DNA of 50,863 nucleotides from positions 1 to 50,863 of the forward strand of contig JAQCEQ010000021.1 in the NCBI GenBank assembly GCA_027618565.1. The letters run 5' to 3'. The notes under the pieces are model-generated. The model did no database searches. It saw only the letters and a program-made list of their open reading frames with translations, and was not told where the DNA came from. This document shows, in pieces, positions 1 to 8,085 of the stretch. The position numbers were made by a program, and so were the translations under genes. This stretch comes from Planctomycetota bacterium (GTDB lineage Bacteria > Planctomycetota > Phycisphaerae > Phycisphaerales > SM1A02). Position 1 is the first letter of the stretch. Each line of letters starts with the position of its first letter.

Positions 1-650
1 CCTCGGCCGCCGCCGCCGCCGAACCCGCCTCGCGGGCCGCCACGGCCACCACGGCCGCCTCGGCGATCGTCACCGACGGTGTTTACGGGTGCGGCCATCT
101 TCTCGCCCGTCGAGCGTCGCGGCGACGACGCCGCACCACGCTGGATGGCCACCTCGACGGCCGTCTCGGGAATCTCGACGCCACGCAGCTGCTGCACCTT
201 CGCGCGCGTGCGAAGCTGGTTCAGCGCATCGAACACGGCCTTGGAGAGGTTCCTGGGGTTGGAATTGCCGTACACCTTGGTCAGGCAGTCCTGCACGCCG
301 AACATGTCCAGGATGTTGCGGACCGTCGCGCCGGCGATGACGCCGGTGCCGGGTGCCGCGGGAATTATGCGGACGATGGTGGCGCCGAACCGACCCTCCA
401 CCTGGTGGGGAATGGTGCGACCCTGGAGCGGGAACGGACGAAGCTTGCGGCCAGCCTCGCGCTGTGCCTTCTCGACGGCCATCGGGACCTGCGCGCTCTT
501 CTGGTAGCCGATGCCGACGCTGCCATTGCGGTCGCCAGAGACGACCAGCGCTGCAAAGCTGAAGCGACGGCCACCCTTCACGGTGGTCGAGGTCCGGAAG
601 ACCTTGATCGTCACGGATTCGACGGAGGAGTCAGTGGGATAGTTCGACAT
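1..650 (-). CDS. rpsE: 30S ribosomal protein S5, C-terminus beyond window
   Basis: Small-subunit protein S5, which helps hold decoding accuracy and mRNA unwinding at the mRNA entry site. The start is the ATG at 650 (MSNYPTDSSV), with an AAGGA Shine-Dalgarno about nine bases upstream. The N-terminal dsRBD-like half has KGGRRFSFAALVVSGD at about residues 25-40. The C-terminal half has APGTGVIAGATVRNIL, the usual S5 fold-2 motif, and GNSNPRNLSKAVFDAL. After about residue 180 the frame continues into a Gly/Arg-rich, RGG-like tail, which is still open at the window edge. Ordinary S5 is about 165-175 residues, so this one is extended. It is the last spc gene visible; rplO and secY would be expected further left. 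Confidence 0.95.
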   Translation of the reverse strand, partial: MSNYPTDSSVESVTIKVFRTSTTVKGGRRFSFAALVVSGDRNGSVGIGYQKSAQVPMAVEKAQREAGRKLRPFPLQGRTIPHQVEGRFGATIVRIIPAAPGTGVIAGATVRNILDMFGVQDCLTKVYGNSNPRNLSKAVFDALNQLRTRAKVQQLRGVEIPETAVEVAIQRGAASSPRRSTGEKMAAPVNTVGDDRRGGRGGRGGPRGGFGGGGGR

Positions 651-701
651 GCTGTGTTCCTTGCGTGGTGGCAGTGGCTTGGCGCAGTGGGTGGCGAGGA
701 C

Positions 702-1061
702 TCAGAACTGGAGCCCACCCTCGCGCGCGGCGGCGGCCAGGGCCTTCACGCGGCCGTGGTAGCGGAAACCGTTGCGATCGAAGACGATCTTGGAGAAACC
801 CGCCTGCTTGGCGCGATCGGCGATGACCTTGCCAACCTGCGCTGCGGCAGCGACATTGCCCGTGGTCGCCAGATCCTTGATATCGCGCGAGGAGGCGCTG
901 GCCAGCGTGCGGCCAGCGAGGTCGTCGATGACCTGCGCGTACATGTGGTTGAGCGACCGGTACACCGAGAGGCGCGGGCGGTCGGGAGTGCCCAGGACAC
1001 GCTTGCGGAGGCCCTTCTTCCGACGGGCGCGCTGCTGGGACTTGATGATGTTCTTGTCCAT
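702..1061 (-). CDS. rplR: 50S ribosomal protein L18
   Basis: 5S rRNA-binding protein of the large-subunit central protuberance. At 119 residues it has the family length. The basic N-terminus ([14 protein letters not shown]) leads into [20 protein letters not shown], the typical L18 core. The C-terminus holds the conserved [21 protein letters not shown] block. The ATG follows a GAGGAA ribosome-binding site and lies 20 bases after the rplF stop, so it is co-transcribed in the spc operon between L6 and S5. Nothing odd is seen. Confidence 0.97.
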   Translation of the reverse strand: MDKNIIKSQQRARRKKGLRKRVLGTPDRPRLSVYRSLNHMYAQVIDDLAGRTLASASSRDIKDLATTGNVAAAAQVGKVIADRAKQAGFSKIVFDRNGFRYHGRVKALAAAAREGGLQF

Positions 1062-1081
1062 GCCGATTGTTCCTCAGACCA

Positions 1082-1645
1082 TCAGGAGCCGAATGCCTTG
1101 CCTTGCTTGCGGGTGATCTGCTCGCCCACGTACTTGATGCCCTTGCCGTTGTAGGGCTCGGGCTTCCTCTTGGACCGAATGAGCGATGCCATCGCACCGA
1201 CCTTCTGGCGATCACTCCCAGAGATGGTGACATTGGTGTTCTGGTCCACCGCGACCGTCACGCCCTCGGGGATGGGGAGCTCGATGAGGTTGGCGAACCC
1301 CAGCGCCAGCACCACCTTCTTGCCCTGGACCTTGGCGTTGTAGCCGACGCCGACGATCTCCAGCTTCTTCTCGTACCCCTTCTCGACGCCCTCCACCATG
1401 TTGCGGATGATGGCGCGCGTCGTGCCCCAGTAGGCGCGATTGCTCCCCACGCCCAGCGCTGCCGCGTCCTTCGGGCTGCAGGTGATGGCGCGGGTGCCCT
1501 CGTCCCAGGCGACGATGACCTCGGGACGGTGGACGAACGAGAGCGAACCCTTCGGGCCTTGCACGCTCACCTGCCGCGCGGCGGCGTTGAGCGTGACCTT
1601 GACGGCCGAGGGAACGGCGATGGGCTTCTTTCCGATGAGTGACAT
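1082..1645 (-). CDS. rplF: 50S ribosomal protein L6
   Basis: Large-subunit protein near the factor-binding site and sarcin-ricin loop. The 187-residue length is normal for L6, which has two tandem repeats. It starts MSLIGKKPIAVPSAVKV, includes VQGPKGSL, and ends in the C-terminal signature KPEPYNGKGIKYVGEQITRK. It sits between S8 and L18 in the canonical spc order, with 17-20 base gaps on either side, which argues for one polycistronic mRNA. Confidence 0.97.
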   Translation of the reverse strand: MSLIGKKPIAVPSAVKVTLNAAARQVSVQGPKGSLSFVHRPEVIVAWDEGTRAITCSPKDAAALGVGSNRAYWGTTRAIIRNMVEGVEKGYEKKLEIVGVGYNAKVQGKKVVLALGFANLIELPIPEGVTVAVDQNTNVTISGSDRQKVGAMASLIRSKRKPEPYNGKGIKYVGEQITRKQGKAFGS

Positions 1646-1662
1646 GGTGCTGTACTCGATAC

Positions 1663-2061
1663 TCAGGAGACGGTGCAGACCAACTCGCCGCCAACATGGA
1701 GCTCGCGCGCCTTGCGGTCGCTGACGACGCCGTGGCTGGTGGAGACGATGCAGATGCCCATGCCCGACACCGGGCGCGGCAACTCATCCGCCGCCTTGTA
1801 GACGCGGCACCCGGTGTGCGACACGCGGTCGATCCGGTTGATGAGGTTCTCGCCGCGCGTGCCGTACTTGAGCGCGATGCGCAGGACGCCTTGACGGCCG
1901 TCCTGGACGAACTCGAAGTTGTCGATGTAGCCCTCCTCCTGGAGGACTCCGGCGACGCCGCGGTTGAGCTTGTTGTTGAGCACGATGACGCTCTTGGAGC
2001 GGTTCCGCACGGCATTGCGGATCCGTGTGAGCATGTCGGCGGTCAGGTCTTGGAGTGACAT
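1663..2061 (-). CDS. rpsH: 30S ribosomal protein S8
   Basis: Primary 16S rRNA-binding protein of the platform, and the classic translational repressor of the spc operon in enterobacteria (family knowledge, not shown here). The 132-residue length is normal. It begins MSLQDLTADMLTRIRNAVRN and ends with the family pattern SGMGICIVSTSHGVVSDRKARE followed by GGELVCTVS. An AAGGA site precedes the ATG. It is preceded by S14 and followed by L6. Confidence 0.97.
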   Translation of the reverse strand: MSLQDLTADMLTRIRNAVRNRSKSVIVLNNKLNRGVAGVLQEEGYIDNFEFVQDGRQGVLRIALKYGTRGENLINRIDRVSHTGCRVYKAADELPRPVSGMGICIVSTSHGVVSDRKARELHVGGELVCTVS

Positions 2062-2101
2062 GAGGTGTTCCTTCGCTGGTGGGGTGGCTGAACGGGTGGG
2101 T

Positions 2102-2287
2102 TCACCACGATGCCTTGCGCATACCCGGGATCACTCCCTGGAGCGCCAGCTCGCGGAGCATGATTCGGCTGATGCGGAACTTCCGGTAGTAGCCGCGCGC
2201 GCGGCCGGTGAGCTCGCAGCGGTTGCGCTTGCGCGTCGAGAACTTCTCGGTGCGGGTCATGCGGGCGAATGTTCGCTTGCTTGCCAT
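2102..2287 (-). CDS. rpsN: 30S ribosomal protein S14, short form without the zinc cysteines
   Basis: Small-subunit head protein, 61 residues, the length of the short (type Z) S14. [10 protein letters not shown] and [18 protein letters not shown] are the family signature. Short S14 normally binds zinc through two CxxC pairs. Here only Cys24 remains; the other positions are Thr27, Ser40 and Met43, so a zinc site cannot form. It lies in the standard place between L5 and S8, so it is the housekeeping copy by position, not an obviously zinc-regulated paralogue. The start is supported by length and operon spacing. Confidence 0.95.
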   Translation of the reverse strand: MASKRTFARMTRTEKFSTRKRNRCELTGRARGYYRKFRISRIMLRELALQGVIPGMRKASW

Positions 2288-2357
2288 GGGGTGTTTCCTT
2301 GATCAGCGGGGGGGGGCTGTGCAGTGTGGCTCGGTGGTCAGGTTCGGCGTTCCGGGC

Positions 2358-2963
2358 TCACTTGCCCTTTTGGGTTCTGGGGGCGTCGTCCGGCTTCTGG
2401 AACGGCATCCCAAGTTCGGCCAGCAATGCGCGGCTCATCTTCGGGTTGCTGTTGGAGAAGACCAGGTTGATGTTCATGCCGTGGGTGTGGTTCACTTCGG
2501 CCATGTTGATCTCAGGCCAGACGGCCTGCTCGGTGAGGCCGACGGAATAGTTTCCAGACTGGTCAAAGTTGCGGTCCGAGACGCCGCGAAAGTCCTTGAT
2601 GCGGGGCATCGCCAGGTTCATGAGCCGCTCGAGGAACGACCACATGCGGTCGCGCCGGAGGGTCACCATGAAGCCGCTCGGCGCGCCCTCGCGGACCTTG
2701 AAGTTGGACACGCTCTTCTTGGCCAGGACCATGACCGGCCTCTGGCCGGAAATCTTGGAGAGTGTCGAGACCACCGCGTCGCGGTACTCAGGCTTGAGCT
2801 TCTGGTTCTCCAGCTGCTTGCCGACTCCGACATTGATCACGATCTTCGTCAGGCGCGGCAGCGCGTTGGCGTTGGCGATCCCGAACTCCTTCTGGAGGTG
2901 CGGCATGACGCGCTCCTTGAAGGCGGTCTCGATCTGCGAGGTTGAGGTCTTGGTCGCGACCAT
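2358..2963 (-). CDS. rplE: 50S ribosomal protein L5
   Basis: 5S rRNA- and P-site tRNA-contacting protein of the central protuberance. Conserved blocks are LPRLTKIVINVGVGKQLEN, GQRPVMVLAKKSVSNFKVR and MWSFLERLMNLAMPRIKDFR, followed by the VGLTEQAVWPEI region. I chose the ATG at 2963 because a GAGGA box lies seven bases upstream. An in-frame ATG at 2993, sharing one base with the rplX stop (TGATG), would add ten residues and is a plausible coupled start. Homology to other L5 proteins begins only after about residue 20 of the longer form. The C-terminal tail is about 15-20 residues longer than usual. Confidence 0.95.
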   Translation of the reverse strand: MVATKTSTSQIETAFKERVMPHLQKEFGIANANALPRLTKIVINVGVGKQLENQKLKPEYRDAVVSTLSKISGQRPVMVLAKKSVSNFKVREGAPSGFMVTLRRDRMWSFLERLMNLAMPRIKDFRGVSDRNFDQSGNYSVGLTEQAVWPEINMAEVNHTHGMNINLVFSNSNPKMSRALLAELGMPFQKPDDAPRTQKGK

Positions 2964-2992
2964 GGTGGTGTCCTCTTTGACGCCCTCTGGCA

Positions 2993-3340
2993 TCAGGCCT
3001 TCTTGGCGCCCGTGCGGGGGCCGTGCAGGGTGTGGAGTTCGGCGCCGTTGCGGACGGCCACGCGAACCTTGGAACCGTCCGGCTTCGTGACGAAGCGGAC
3101 GCGCGTGGGCTTGCCGTCGGCGACGGGGCTCACATTGGAAATGTGGATGGCGAGTTCCTTCTCGATGATGGCGCCCTTGGGGCGCGCCTGCGAGGGCTTC
3201 AGATGCCGCTTGTGCACATTGATGCCCTTCACGACGACGCGCCCTGTCTCCAGGTCGATGGCGACGATCTCGCCTGTGCGACCCTTGTCGCTTCCGGCGG
3301 TGACGATGACGGTGTCACCCTTCTTGACATGCGCTGGCAT
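2993..3340 (-). CDS. rplX: 50S ribosomal protein L24
   Basis: Assembly-initiating 23S rRNA-binding protein. The KOW motif is at the N-terminus (KKGDTVIVTAGSDKGRTGEI), followed by VVVKGINVHKRHLKPSQ. The protein is 115 residues, slightly longer than the usual 103-105 because of a C-terminal extension ending GPRTGAKKA. Its ATG shares one base with the rplN stop (TGATG), pointing to translational coupling. Its own stop touches the alternative upstream start of rplE. Confidence 0.97.
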   Translation of the reverse strand: MPAHVKKGDTVIVTAGSDKGRTGEIVAIDLETGRVVVKGINVHKRHLKPSQARPKGAIIEKELAIHISNVSPVADGKPTRVRFVTKPDGSKVRVAVRNGAELHTLHGPRTGAKKA

Positions 3341-3726
3341 CAGACGACCTCCGAGGCAAGGGAGACGATCTTCATGTAGTTCTTCTCGCGAAGCTCGCGG
3401 GCCACGGCACCGAAGATGCGAGTTCCCTTGGGGTTCCCGTCGGCGTCCACGAGCACGCAGGCGTTGGAGTCGAAACGGACGTACGAGCCGTCACTGCGGC
3501 GGACCGGGTACTTCGCCCGGACGATGATGGCCTGGACCTTGTCGCCAGCCTTCACGTCCCCGTTGGGGAGCGCACGCTTGACGGAACAGACGATGCGGTC
3601 GCCCACGGAGAACGTGAGGCGACGGAAGCGGCCGCGCGCGGTGGACGCGCCCAGCACGCCGATCACCATCGCCTCCTTGGCGCCACTGTTGTCGCAGACT
3701 TCGAGTCGTGATTCTTTTTGGATCAT
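3340..3726 (-). CDS. rplN: 50S ribosomal protein L14
   Basis: Large-subunit protein at the subunit interface and the bridge region to h14 of 16S rRNA. The start [20 protein letters not shown] is the classic L14 N-terminus, and [20 protein letters not shown] near the end is equally diagnostic. The 128 residues slightly exceed the usual 122 because of a short insert around [13 protein letters not shown]. One-base overlap with rplX downstream; a 22-base gap from rpsQ upstream. Confidence 0.97.
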   Translation of the reverse strand: MIQKESRLEVCDNSGAKEAMVIGVLGASTARGRFRRLTFSVGDRIVCSVKRALPNGDVKAGDKVQAIIVRAKYPVRRSDGSYVRFDSNACVLVDADGNPKGTRIFGAVARELREKNYMKIVSLASEVV

Positions 3727-3748
3727 GGCTGGCCTCGATGCAGGGCGA

Positions 3749-4030
3749 TCAGACGGTCGGCTCCGGGGCCTTCTCGATCACGCGAACGAGGGCCCAGGAC
3801 TTGGTGCGGGAGAGCGGACGGCACTCGGCGATCTCCACCTTGTCCCCGAGGCGCGACTCATTGCGCTCGTCGTGGACATGGAGGACGGTCCGGCGCTTGA
3901 TGAACTTGCCGTAACGGTCGTGCGGGGCGACATGCTCCGCCTTGACGCGGCGGGTCTTGTCACGGCGGTCGCTATCGACGACGCCGACGAGCCGGGGACT
4001 CTTCTCTGGAATGGTGACGGGGTTGCTCAC
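3749..4030 (-). CDS. rpsQ: 30S ribosomal protein S17
   Basis: 16S rRNA-binding protein of the body, 93 residues. The core [20 protein letters not shown] plus [20 protein letters not shown] and [18 protein letters not shown] is typical S17. The start codon is GTG at 4030-4028, inside the four-base GTGA overlap with the rpmC stop, so translation is probably coupled to L29. No competing ATG is available in the conserved region. Confidence 0.95.
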   Translation of the reverse strand: MSNPVTIPEKSPRLVGVVDSDRRDKTRRVKAEHVAPHDRYGKFIKRRTVLHVHDERNESRLGDKVEIAECRPLSRTKSWALVRVIEKAPEPTV

Positions 4031-4224
4031 TTGGTGCTCCTCCGGGCGGTGGACTCGGTCAGCAGGCGCGCGACATTCTTGCGGATCTTGGGGAACTGCG
4101 CGGTGTCGGTCACCTTCTCTCCCACGACTTGCTGGGTGCGCAAATCGAAGAGGCGACGGCGTGCGGCGGCCAACTCGGCGGTGAGTTGCTCGTCGCTCAT
4201 CTTGCGGATGTCCTTGGTGTCCAT
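4027..4224 (-). CDS. rpmC: 50S ribosomal protein L29
   Basis: Small protein at the polypeptide exit tunnel rim, part of the docking site for trigger factor and SRP. The 65 residues form the usual two-helix hairpin: [20 protein letters not shown], then [12 protein letters not shown], then [14 protein letters not shown]. The start is the ATG at 4224, fixed by homology because the frame is open further upstream inside rplP. Its stop overlaps the rpsQ GTG start. Confidence 0.95.
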   Translation of the reverse strand: MDTKDIRKMSDEQLTAELAAARRRLFDLRTQQVVGEKVTDTAQFPKIRKNVARLLTESTARRSTK

Positions 4225-4255
4225 GGTTGGATCTTGGTGGTGGTTCGATGGGGCA

Positions 4256-4675
4256 TCAGACGGCGAGGCGGCGCCCCACCAGCCGGCACTTGACCGGCAT
4301 CTTGTGCGCGACGCGCGCGAGGGCCTGCTTGGCAAGATCCTCGGGAACGCCGGAAATCTCGAAGAGCATCGTGCCCGGCTTGACGCAGGCAGCCCAGTAG
4401 TCCACGTCGGCCTTGCCCGTGCCCATTCGGGTCTCGAGTGGCTTCTTGGAGATGGGCTTCGCGGGGAAAATGCGGATGTAGAGCTTGCCCTGGCGGCGCA
4501 GGAAATGCTGGGCGGCAATGCGGCCTGCCTCGATCTGGCGCCCGCTGATCCAGTGGGTGTCCAGGGACTGGAGGCCGTAGTCGCCGAACGCGACATAGTT
4601 GCCGCGCGTGGCGTTCCCCTTCATTTTGCCGCGCTGCTGCTTGCGCCACTTGACTCGCTTGGGCATCAATGCCAT
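4256..4675 (-). CDS. rplP: 50S ribosomal protein L16
   Basis: Protein near the A-site and peptidyl-transferase centre. The start MALMPKRVKWRKQQRGKMKG carries the conserved MPKRVK...RG element. GRQIEAGRIAAQHFLRRQGK, RIFPAKPISKKP and RMGTGKADVDYWAACVKPG follow, all diagnostic. Length 139 is normal. It sits between S3 and L29, with a 42-base gap from rpsC. Confidence 0.97.
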   Translation of the reverse strand: MALMPKRVKWRKQQRGKMKGNATRGNYVAFGDYGLQSLDTHWISGRQIEAGRIAAQHFLRRQGKLYIRIFPAKPISKKPLETRMGTGKADVDYWAACVKPGTMLFEISGVPEDLAKQALARVAHKMPVKCRLVGRRLAV

Positions 4676-4717
4676 TGGAAGGTTCTTTCGTGCTAACTCG
4701 TGTGGTTCGAGGCCCGC

Positions 4718-5425
4718 TCAGCGGCGACCTCGTGCGCGGGCGCGGCCACCGGCCGCACTGCTCTGGTACTCGTCATTCTGGGCCTCCGAGGAGAACATCC
4801 CCTTGAAGACCCAGACCTTGATGCCGATCACGCCATAGGTGGTCGTGGAATGGATCACCGCATAATCGACGTTGGCCTGCAGCGTGGAGAGCGGGATCGA
4901 TCCCAAGCGCGTGCTCTGGGTGCGAGCGATCTCGGCCCCGCCCAGACGACCGCTCACCTGGATGCGCACGCCCTTGGCGCCGGCAGCCATCGCGCTCTCG
5001 CAGCGCTGCTTGAGGACGCGGCGGAAATTGGCGCGCTTCTTGATCTGCTCGCCGAGGTTTTCCGCAATGAGGCGGGCGTCGCACTCGGGGTTGCGGACTT
5101 CGACGATCTGCACGATCACATTGCGGTGGGTCATCGCCTCCAGTTCATGCTGGAGCTGCTCGCGGCCCGCTCCCTTGAGCCCCTGCACCTGGCCCGGGCG
5201 GGCGGTCTTGATGATGACCTTCAATTCCTCGCGGGTGCGCTCGATGTGGATGTCGCTCACCGCGGAGAACGGCGGAGTGCGATTCAGCCGCTTGTCAAGG
5301 TGCTTACGGATCTTGTAGTCCTCGACCAGCAACTCGCCGAAGAGGGCCTTCGGGGCAAACCAACGGCTCTTGTGAGCCTCGGTGATGCCGACGCGGAAGC
5401 CGAATGGATGGGTCTTCTGTCCCAT
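4718..5425 (-). CDS. rpsC: 30S ribosomal protein S3
   Basis: Head protein that forms the mRNA entry channel with S4 and S5. It starts MGQKTHPFGFRVGITEAHKS, the hallmark of S3, and contains an N-terminal KH domain (around VIIKTARPGQVQGLKG) and the C-terminal domain ending in GVIGIKVWVFKGMF. A short basic, Ala/Arg-rich tail (GGRARARGRR) follows. The 235 residues are within the family range. Only one base separates the rplV stop from its ATG. Confidence 0.97.
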   Translation of the reverse strand: MGQKTHPFGFRVGITEAHKSRWFAPKALFGELLVEDYKIRKHLDKRLNRTPPFSAVSDIHIERTREELKVIIKTARPGQVQGLKGAGREQLQHELEAMTHRNVIVQIVEVRNPECDARLIAENLGEQIKKRANFRRVLKQRCESAMAAGAKGVRIQVSGRLGGAEIARTQSTRLGSIPLSTLQANVDYAVIHSTTTYGVIGIKVWVFKGMFSSEAQNDEYQSSAAGGRARARGRR

Positions 5426-5426
5426 G

Positions 5427-5768
5427 TCAGTTGTTCTCCTCGCGGATGTCGACGCCGATGCAGATGTGGCTGGTGCGCTTCATGATGGGGTGCGACCGGC
5501 CGCGGTCCTTCGGCTGGAATCGCTTGATGGTCGGGCCTTCGTCGATGCGAGACTCGCTGACAAAGAGGCGGCTGACATCGGCGTCGGCCTGCTCCGCGTT
5601 GGCGATGGCGCTCTGGAGGACGGTCTTGATGAACCACGCGCCGCGCTTGGGTGTGAACTCCAGAGCGGTTATCGCGACATCCACCCGCTGCCCGCGGATC
5701 AGGTCGGCGACGAGCCGCGCCTTGCGGGGCGAGATCCGTGCAAATCGATGGGTTGCCTTGTACGACAT
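5427..5768 (-). CDS. rplV: 50S ribosomal protein L22
   Basis: Protein lining the nascent-chain tunnel. It begins MSYKATHRFARISPRKARLV and shows VADLIRGQRVDVAITALEFT. The tunnel-loop/C-terminal segment RFQPKDRGRSHPIMKRTSHI is followed by CIGVDIREENN. The 113-residue length is normal. It is placed between S19 and S3 and is nearly abutted to rpsC, as in other S10 operons. Confidence 0.97.
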   Translation of the reverse strand: MSYKATHRFARISPRKARLVADLIRGQRVDVAITALEFTPKRGAWFIKTVLQSAIANAEQADADVSRLFVSESRIDEGPTIKRFQPKDRGRSHPIMKRTSHICIGVDIREENN

Positions 5769-5787
5769 GGGTCAGTGCATGCTCCGC

Positions 5788-6072
5788 TCACGCTGGCGCA
5801 GCGATGCCCTCCTTCTTGTTGGTGTGCCCGCGGAAGACTCGCGTGGCGGCAAACTCGCCGAGCTTGTGGCCCACCATGTCTTCGGTGCAGAAGACATCGA
5901 GGAATGTCCGGCCATTGTGCACCTGGAAGGTGTGGCCGATGAACTCTGGAACGATGGTGCAGGCGCGGCTCCAGGTCTTGATCGGCGTCTTGCGCGACAA
6001 CTCCGACTGAGCCTCCACCTTGCGGTAGAGACGCTCGTCGACGAATGGGCCCTTCTTGGTGGATCGTGACAT
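5788..6072 (-). CDS. rpsS: 30S ribosomal protein S19
   Basis: Head protein that, with S13, contacts the A-site finger. The 94 residues start [20 protein letters not shown], the family N-terminus. [39 protein letters not shown] and the K-rich end follow. The ATG at 6072 is chosen because all S19 homology begins exactly there; upstream in-frame sequence belongs to rplB. Twelve bases separate it from the rplB stop. Confidence 0.97.
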   Translation of the reverse strand: MSRSTKKGPFVDERLYRKVEAQSELSRKTPIKTWSRACTIVPEFIGHTFQVHNGRTFLDVFCTEDMVGHKLGEFAATRVFRGHTNKKEGIAAPA

Positions 6073-6083
6073 GTGCGTTGACC

Positions 6084-6938
6084 TCAGAGCTTGAGCTGAC
6101 CGTACCGGCGGCTGAACCGACGGCGGATGATGCGCTTGTCGCTGGACTTGCCGTGACCACGGGTGCGACCACCCTTGGCCTGCGTGCCGCTGGAGTTGGT
6201 CGGCTCCTGTCCGCCCTTGGAACGGCCTTCGCCGCCGCCGTGGGGGTGGGCATGGTGGCTCATCGCGACGCCACGCGTGCGCGGGCGGCGGCCAAGCCAG
6301 CGAGCGCGGCCGGCCTTGCCCAGCTTGACATTGCCGTGGTCGGGATTGCCCACCGCGCCGATCGTGGCGCGACACTCCAGGCTCACCTGCCGGATCTCGC
6401 CGGATGGCATCACGAGCGTGGCCCACCGACCTTCCTTGTTGGTCAGCCGCGCGGAGGTCCCGGCGGATCGCGCCAGCGTGCCACCGCGACCGGGCTCCAT
6501 CTCGATGTTGTGGACTTCCATGCCGGCGGGGATGTGCTTGAGCGGCACGCACACGCCGGGAGTGGGATCGACTGGGTTGGCGCTGCTGACCACCGTGTTG
6601 CCCGCGGTCAGCCCCTCCGGGGCCAGGATGTAGCGCAGCGTCCCGTCCTCGTACTTGAGGAGGGCGATGTGGCAGCTTCGGTTGGGGTCGTACTCGATGC
6701 CGACCACGAGGGCCGGCATGTCATCCTTCTGGCGCTTGAAGTCGATCAAGCGGTAGCGGCGCTTGTGGCCGCCGCCCTGCTGGATGACGGTGAGCTTGCC
6801 CTGGCTGTTGCGGCCGCCGGTCTTGTGCAGCGGGCGCAGCAGCGACTTCTCCGGGGTCTTCTTGGTGACCTCGGCATGCATGTTCACGGAGGCGTTGCGC
6901 CGCCCTGCCGTGGTTCGTTTGTAGACACGAATCGCCAT
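6084..6938 (-). CDS. rplB: 50S ribosomal protein L2
   Basis: Conserved protein required for subunit association and peptidyl-transferase function. It starts [20 protein letters not shown] and has the [20 protein letters not shown] and GRAGTSARL-type blocks ([20 protein letters not shown]). The C-terminal loop, normally [14 protein letters not shown], reads [15 protein letters not shown] here: the functionally important His and Gly stretch is kept, but NPVD is replaced by SHHA. The 284 residues are close to the usual 275. It sits between L23 and S19. Confidence 0.97.
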   Translation of the reverse strand: MAIRVYKRTTAGRRNASVNMHAEVTKKTPEKSLLRPLHKTGGRNSQGKLTVIQQGGGHKRRYRLIDFKRQKDDMPALVVGIEYDPNRSCHIALLKYEDGTLRYILAPEGLTAGNTVVSSANPVDPTPGVCVPLKHIPAGMEVHNIEMEPGRGGTLARSAGTSARLTNKEGRWATLVMPSGEIRQVSLECRATIGAVGNPDHGNVKLGKAGRARWLGRRPRTRGVAMSHHAHPHGGGEGRSKGGQEPTNSSGTQAKGGRTRGHGKSSDKRIIRRRFSRRYGQLKL

Positions 6939-6955
6939 GGTGCTGGTCCTTCGGC

Positions 6956-7246
6956 TCAGATGAGCTCGATCTTGTCCTCGGAGTGGACGCGCACGAAGGC
7001 GCGCTTGACGGTTGGGAGCTGGACGACACCGTACTTGAAGCCGCGGTGCTCGCCCTTGCGGTTCGCGGTGCGGACGGCGACGACGCGGACATGGAACAAG
7101 GCCTGGATGGCGTGCTTGATCTGCGTCTTGGTGGCTCGACGGTCCACCTCGAACGAGTAGGTGTTGGCGACGTCAGACGACGCCGTGGCCTTCTCGGTCA
7201 CGATGGGCCGACGAATGACGGTGGTGGGTTCCATTGGCTGTGCCAT
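6956..7246 (-). CDS. rplW: 50S ribosomal protein L23
   Basis: Exit-tunnel protein and main docking point of trigger factor and SRP. At 96 residues it has the core TTVIRRPIVTEKATASSDVA, the family start motif. YSFEVDRRATKTQIKHAIQA and VVAVRTANRKGEHRG follow. Only two bases separate the rplD stop from its ATG, which suggests coupled translation. Nothing unusual. Confidence 0.96.
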   Translation of the reverse strand: MAQPMEPTTVIRRPIVTEKATASSDVANTYSFEVDRRATKTQIKHAIQALFHVRVVAVRTANRKGEHRGFKYGVVQLPTVKRAFVRVHSEDKIELI

Positions 7247-7248
7247 GA

Positions 7249-7908
7249 TCAGGCCACCTCCTTGGACTGGCTCTTGTCGTACACCGTGCCAGCGATGAAT
7301 GCCTCCAGCGACGCGCGGTCCACCACCAGGTAGCGGTGGTTGAGCAGGTCAAAGACATTCAGTTGGTCGATGCGGACCACATCGACTCCGCCGAGGTTTC
7401 GCGCCGAGAGACGCCCGTTGATATTGCCGAAGTCGATCGCGACGAGGCAGGTCCGGTCGATGCCGACCGCCTCGAGCATCTTGGAGAAGTCGCTGGTCTT
7501 GGGCTGCGAGAAGGAGAGCGAATCAAAGCACTTCACCTCGTTGTCCACCAGCTTCGCCAGGAGCGCATTGCGGTTGGCCAGGCGCTTCATGCGGGCCGGG
7601 AGCGCGCTGCGGAAGGCCTCGCGCGTGCGATCCTTCTTGAAGGCGACGCCGCCACCCTTGCGGTTGGGGACGCGGGCGGCACCCACCCGGGCGTTGCCCG
7701 TCCCCTTCTGCTTGTAAACCTTGCGGGTCGAGCCCTCGACGTCACCTCGCGACTTCGTGCGGGCCGAACCCTGGCGCTGATGCGTGTGCACGGCCACATA
7801 GGCCTGCTTGAGCAGCGCGGGGCGCACCTCGTTGCCGAGGGAGGCTGGGTCCACTTGCATGGAGCCGACCGTCTTTCCTGACTTGTCGAACACGGGTAGT
7901 TCGATCAT
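7249..7908 (-). CDS. rplD: 50S ribosomal protein L4
   Basis: Tunnel-wall protein; in E. coli it also represses the S10 operon (family knowledge only). The start is the ATG at 7908 (MIELPVFDKSGKTVGSMQVD). The longer upstream frame lacks homology, and an AAAGG box lies just upstream. The loop region HTHQRQGSARTKSRGDVEGS and KQKGTGNARVGAARVPNRKG is the family hallmark, and RSALPARMKRLANRNALLAK follows. The 219 residues are normal. A 177-base gap separates it from rplC, unlike its near-abutted neighbours. Confidence 0.96.
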   Translation of the reverse strand: MIELPVFDKSGKTVGSMQVDPASLGNEVRPALLKQAYVAVHTHQRQGSARTKSRGDVEGSTRKVYKQKGTGNARVGAARVPNRKGGGVAFKKDRTREAFRSALPARMKRLANRNALLAKLVDNEVKCFDSLSFSQPKTSDFSKMLEAVGIDRTCLVAIDFGNINGRLSARNLGGVDVVRIDQLNVFDLLNHRYLVVDRASLEAFIAGTVYDKSQSKEVA

Positions 7909-8085
7909 GGCTTGCCTTTCGACGGCTGTCCGTCCTGTTTCGCCTTGCCCTCCGCGCGCCGTCACTTCGTGGCACGAGGCAGGGATTGACTTAGGTCACT
8001 GAGGTGCGTGTTGTGGGACCGCGTGGTTCCGTGAAGCCGGGGTCTCCGGCGGACGGCCTTCGCGGCCATCCAGGCGCGGGGCGTG
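7909..8085 (-). other. Longest internal gap of the ribosomal operon (rplC-rplD)
   Basis: This 177-base spacer is much longer than the other gaps in this block. On the transcribed strand it holds two small GC-rich hairpin possibilities (GGCCGCGAAGGCC and GCCGG-5nt-CCGGC) and no clear ORF with family resemblance. No convincing -35/-10 pair was seen. It may be an RNA processing or attenuation region, but I cannot show that. Confidence 0.3.

Noticed and set aside
405-1154. Plus-strand 249-codon frame opposite the L18/S5 genes
   Set aside because: Opposite strand of well-supported ribosomal genes; no domain, only a GC-driven open frame.
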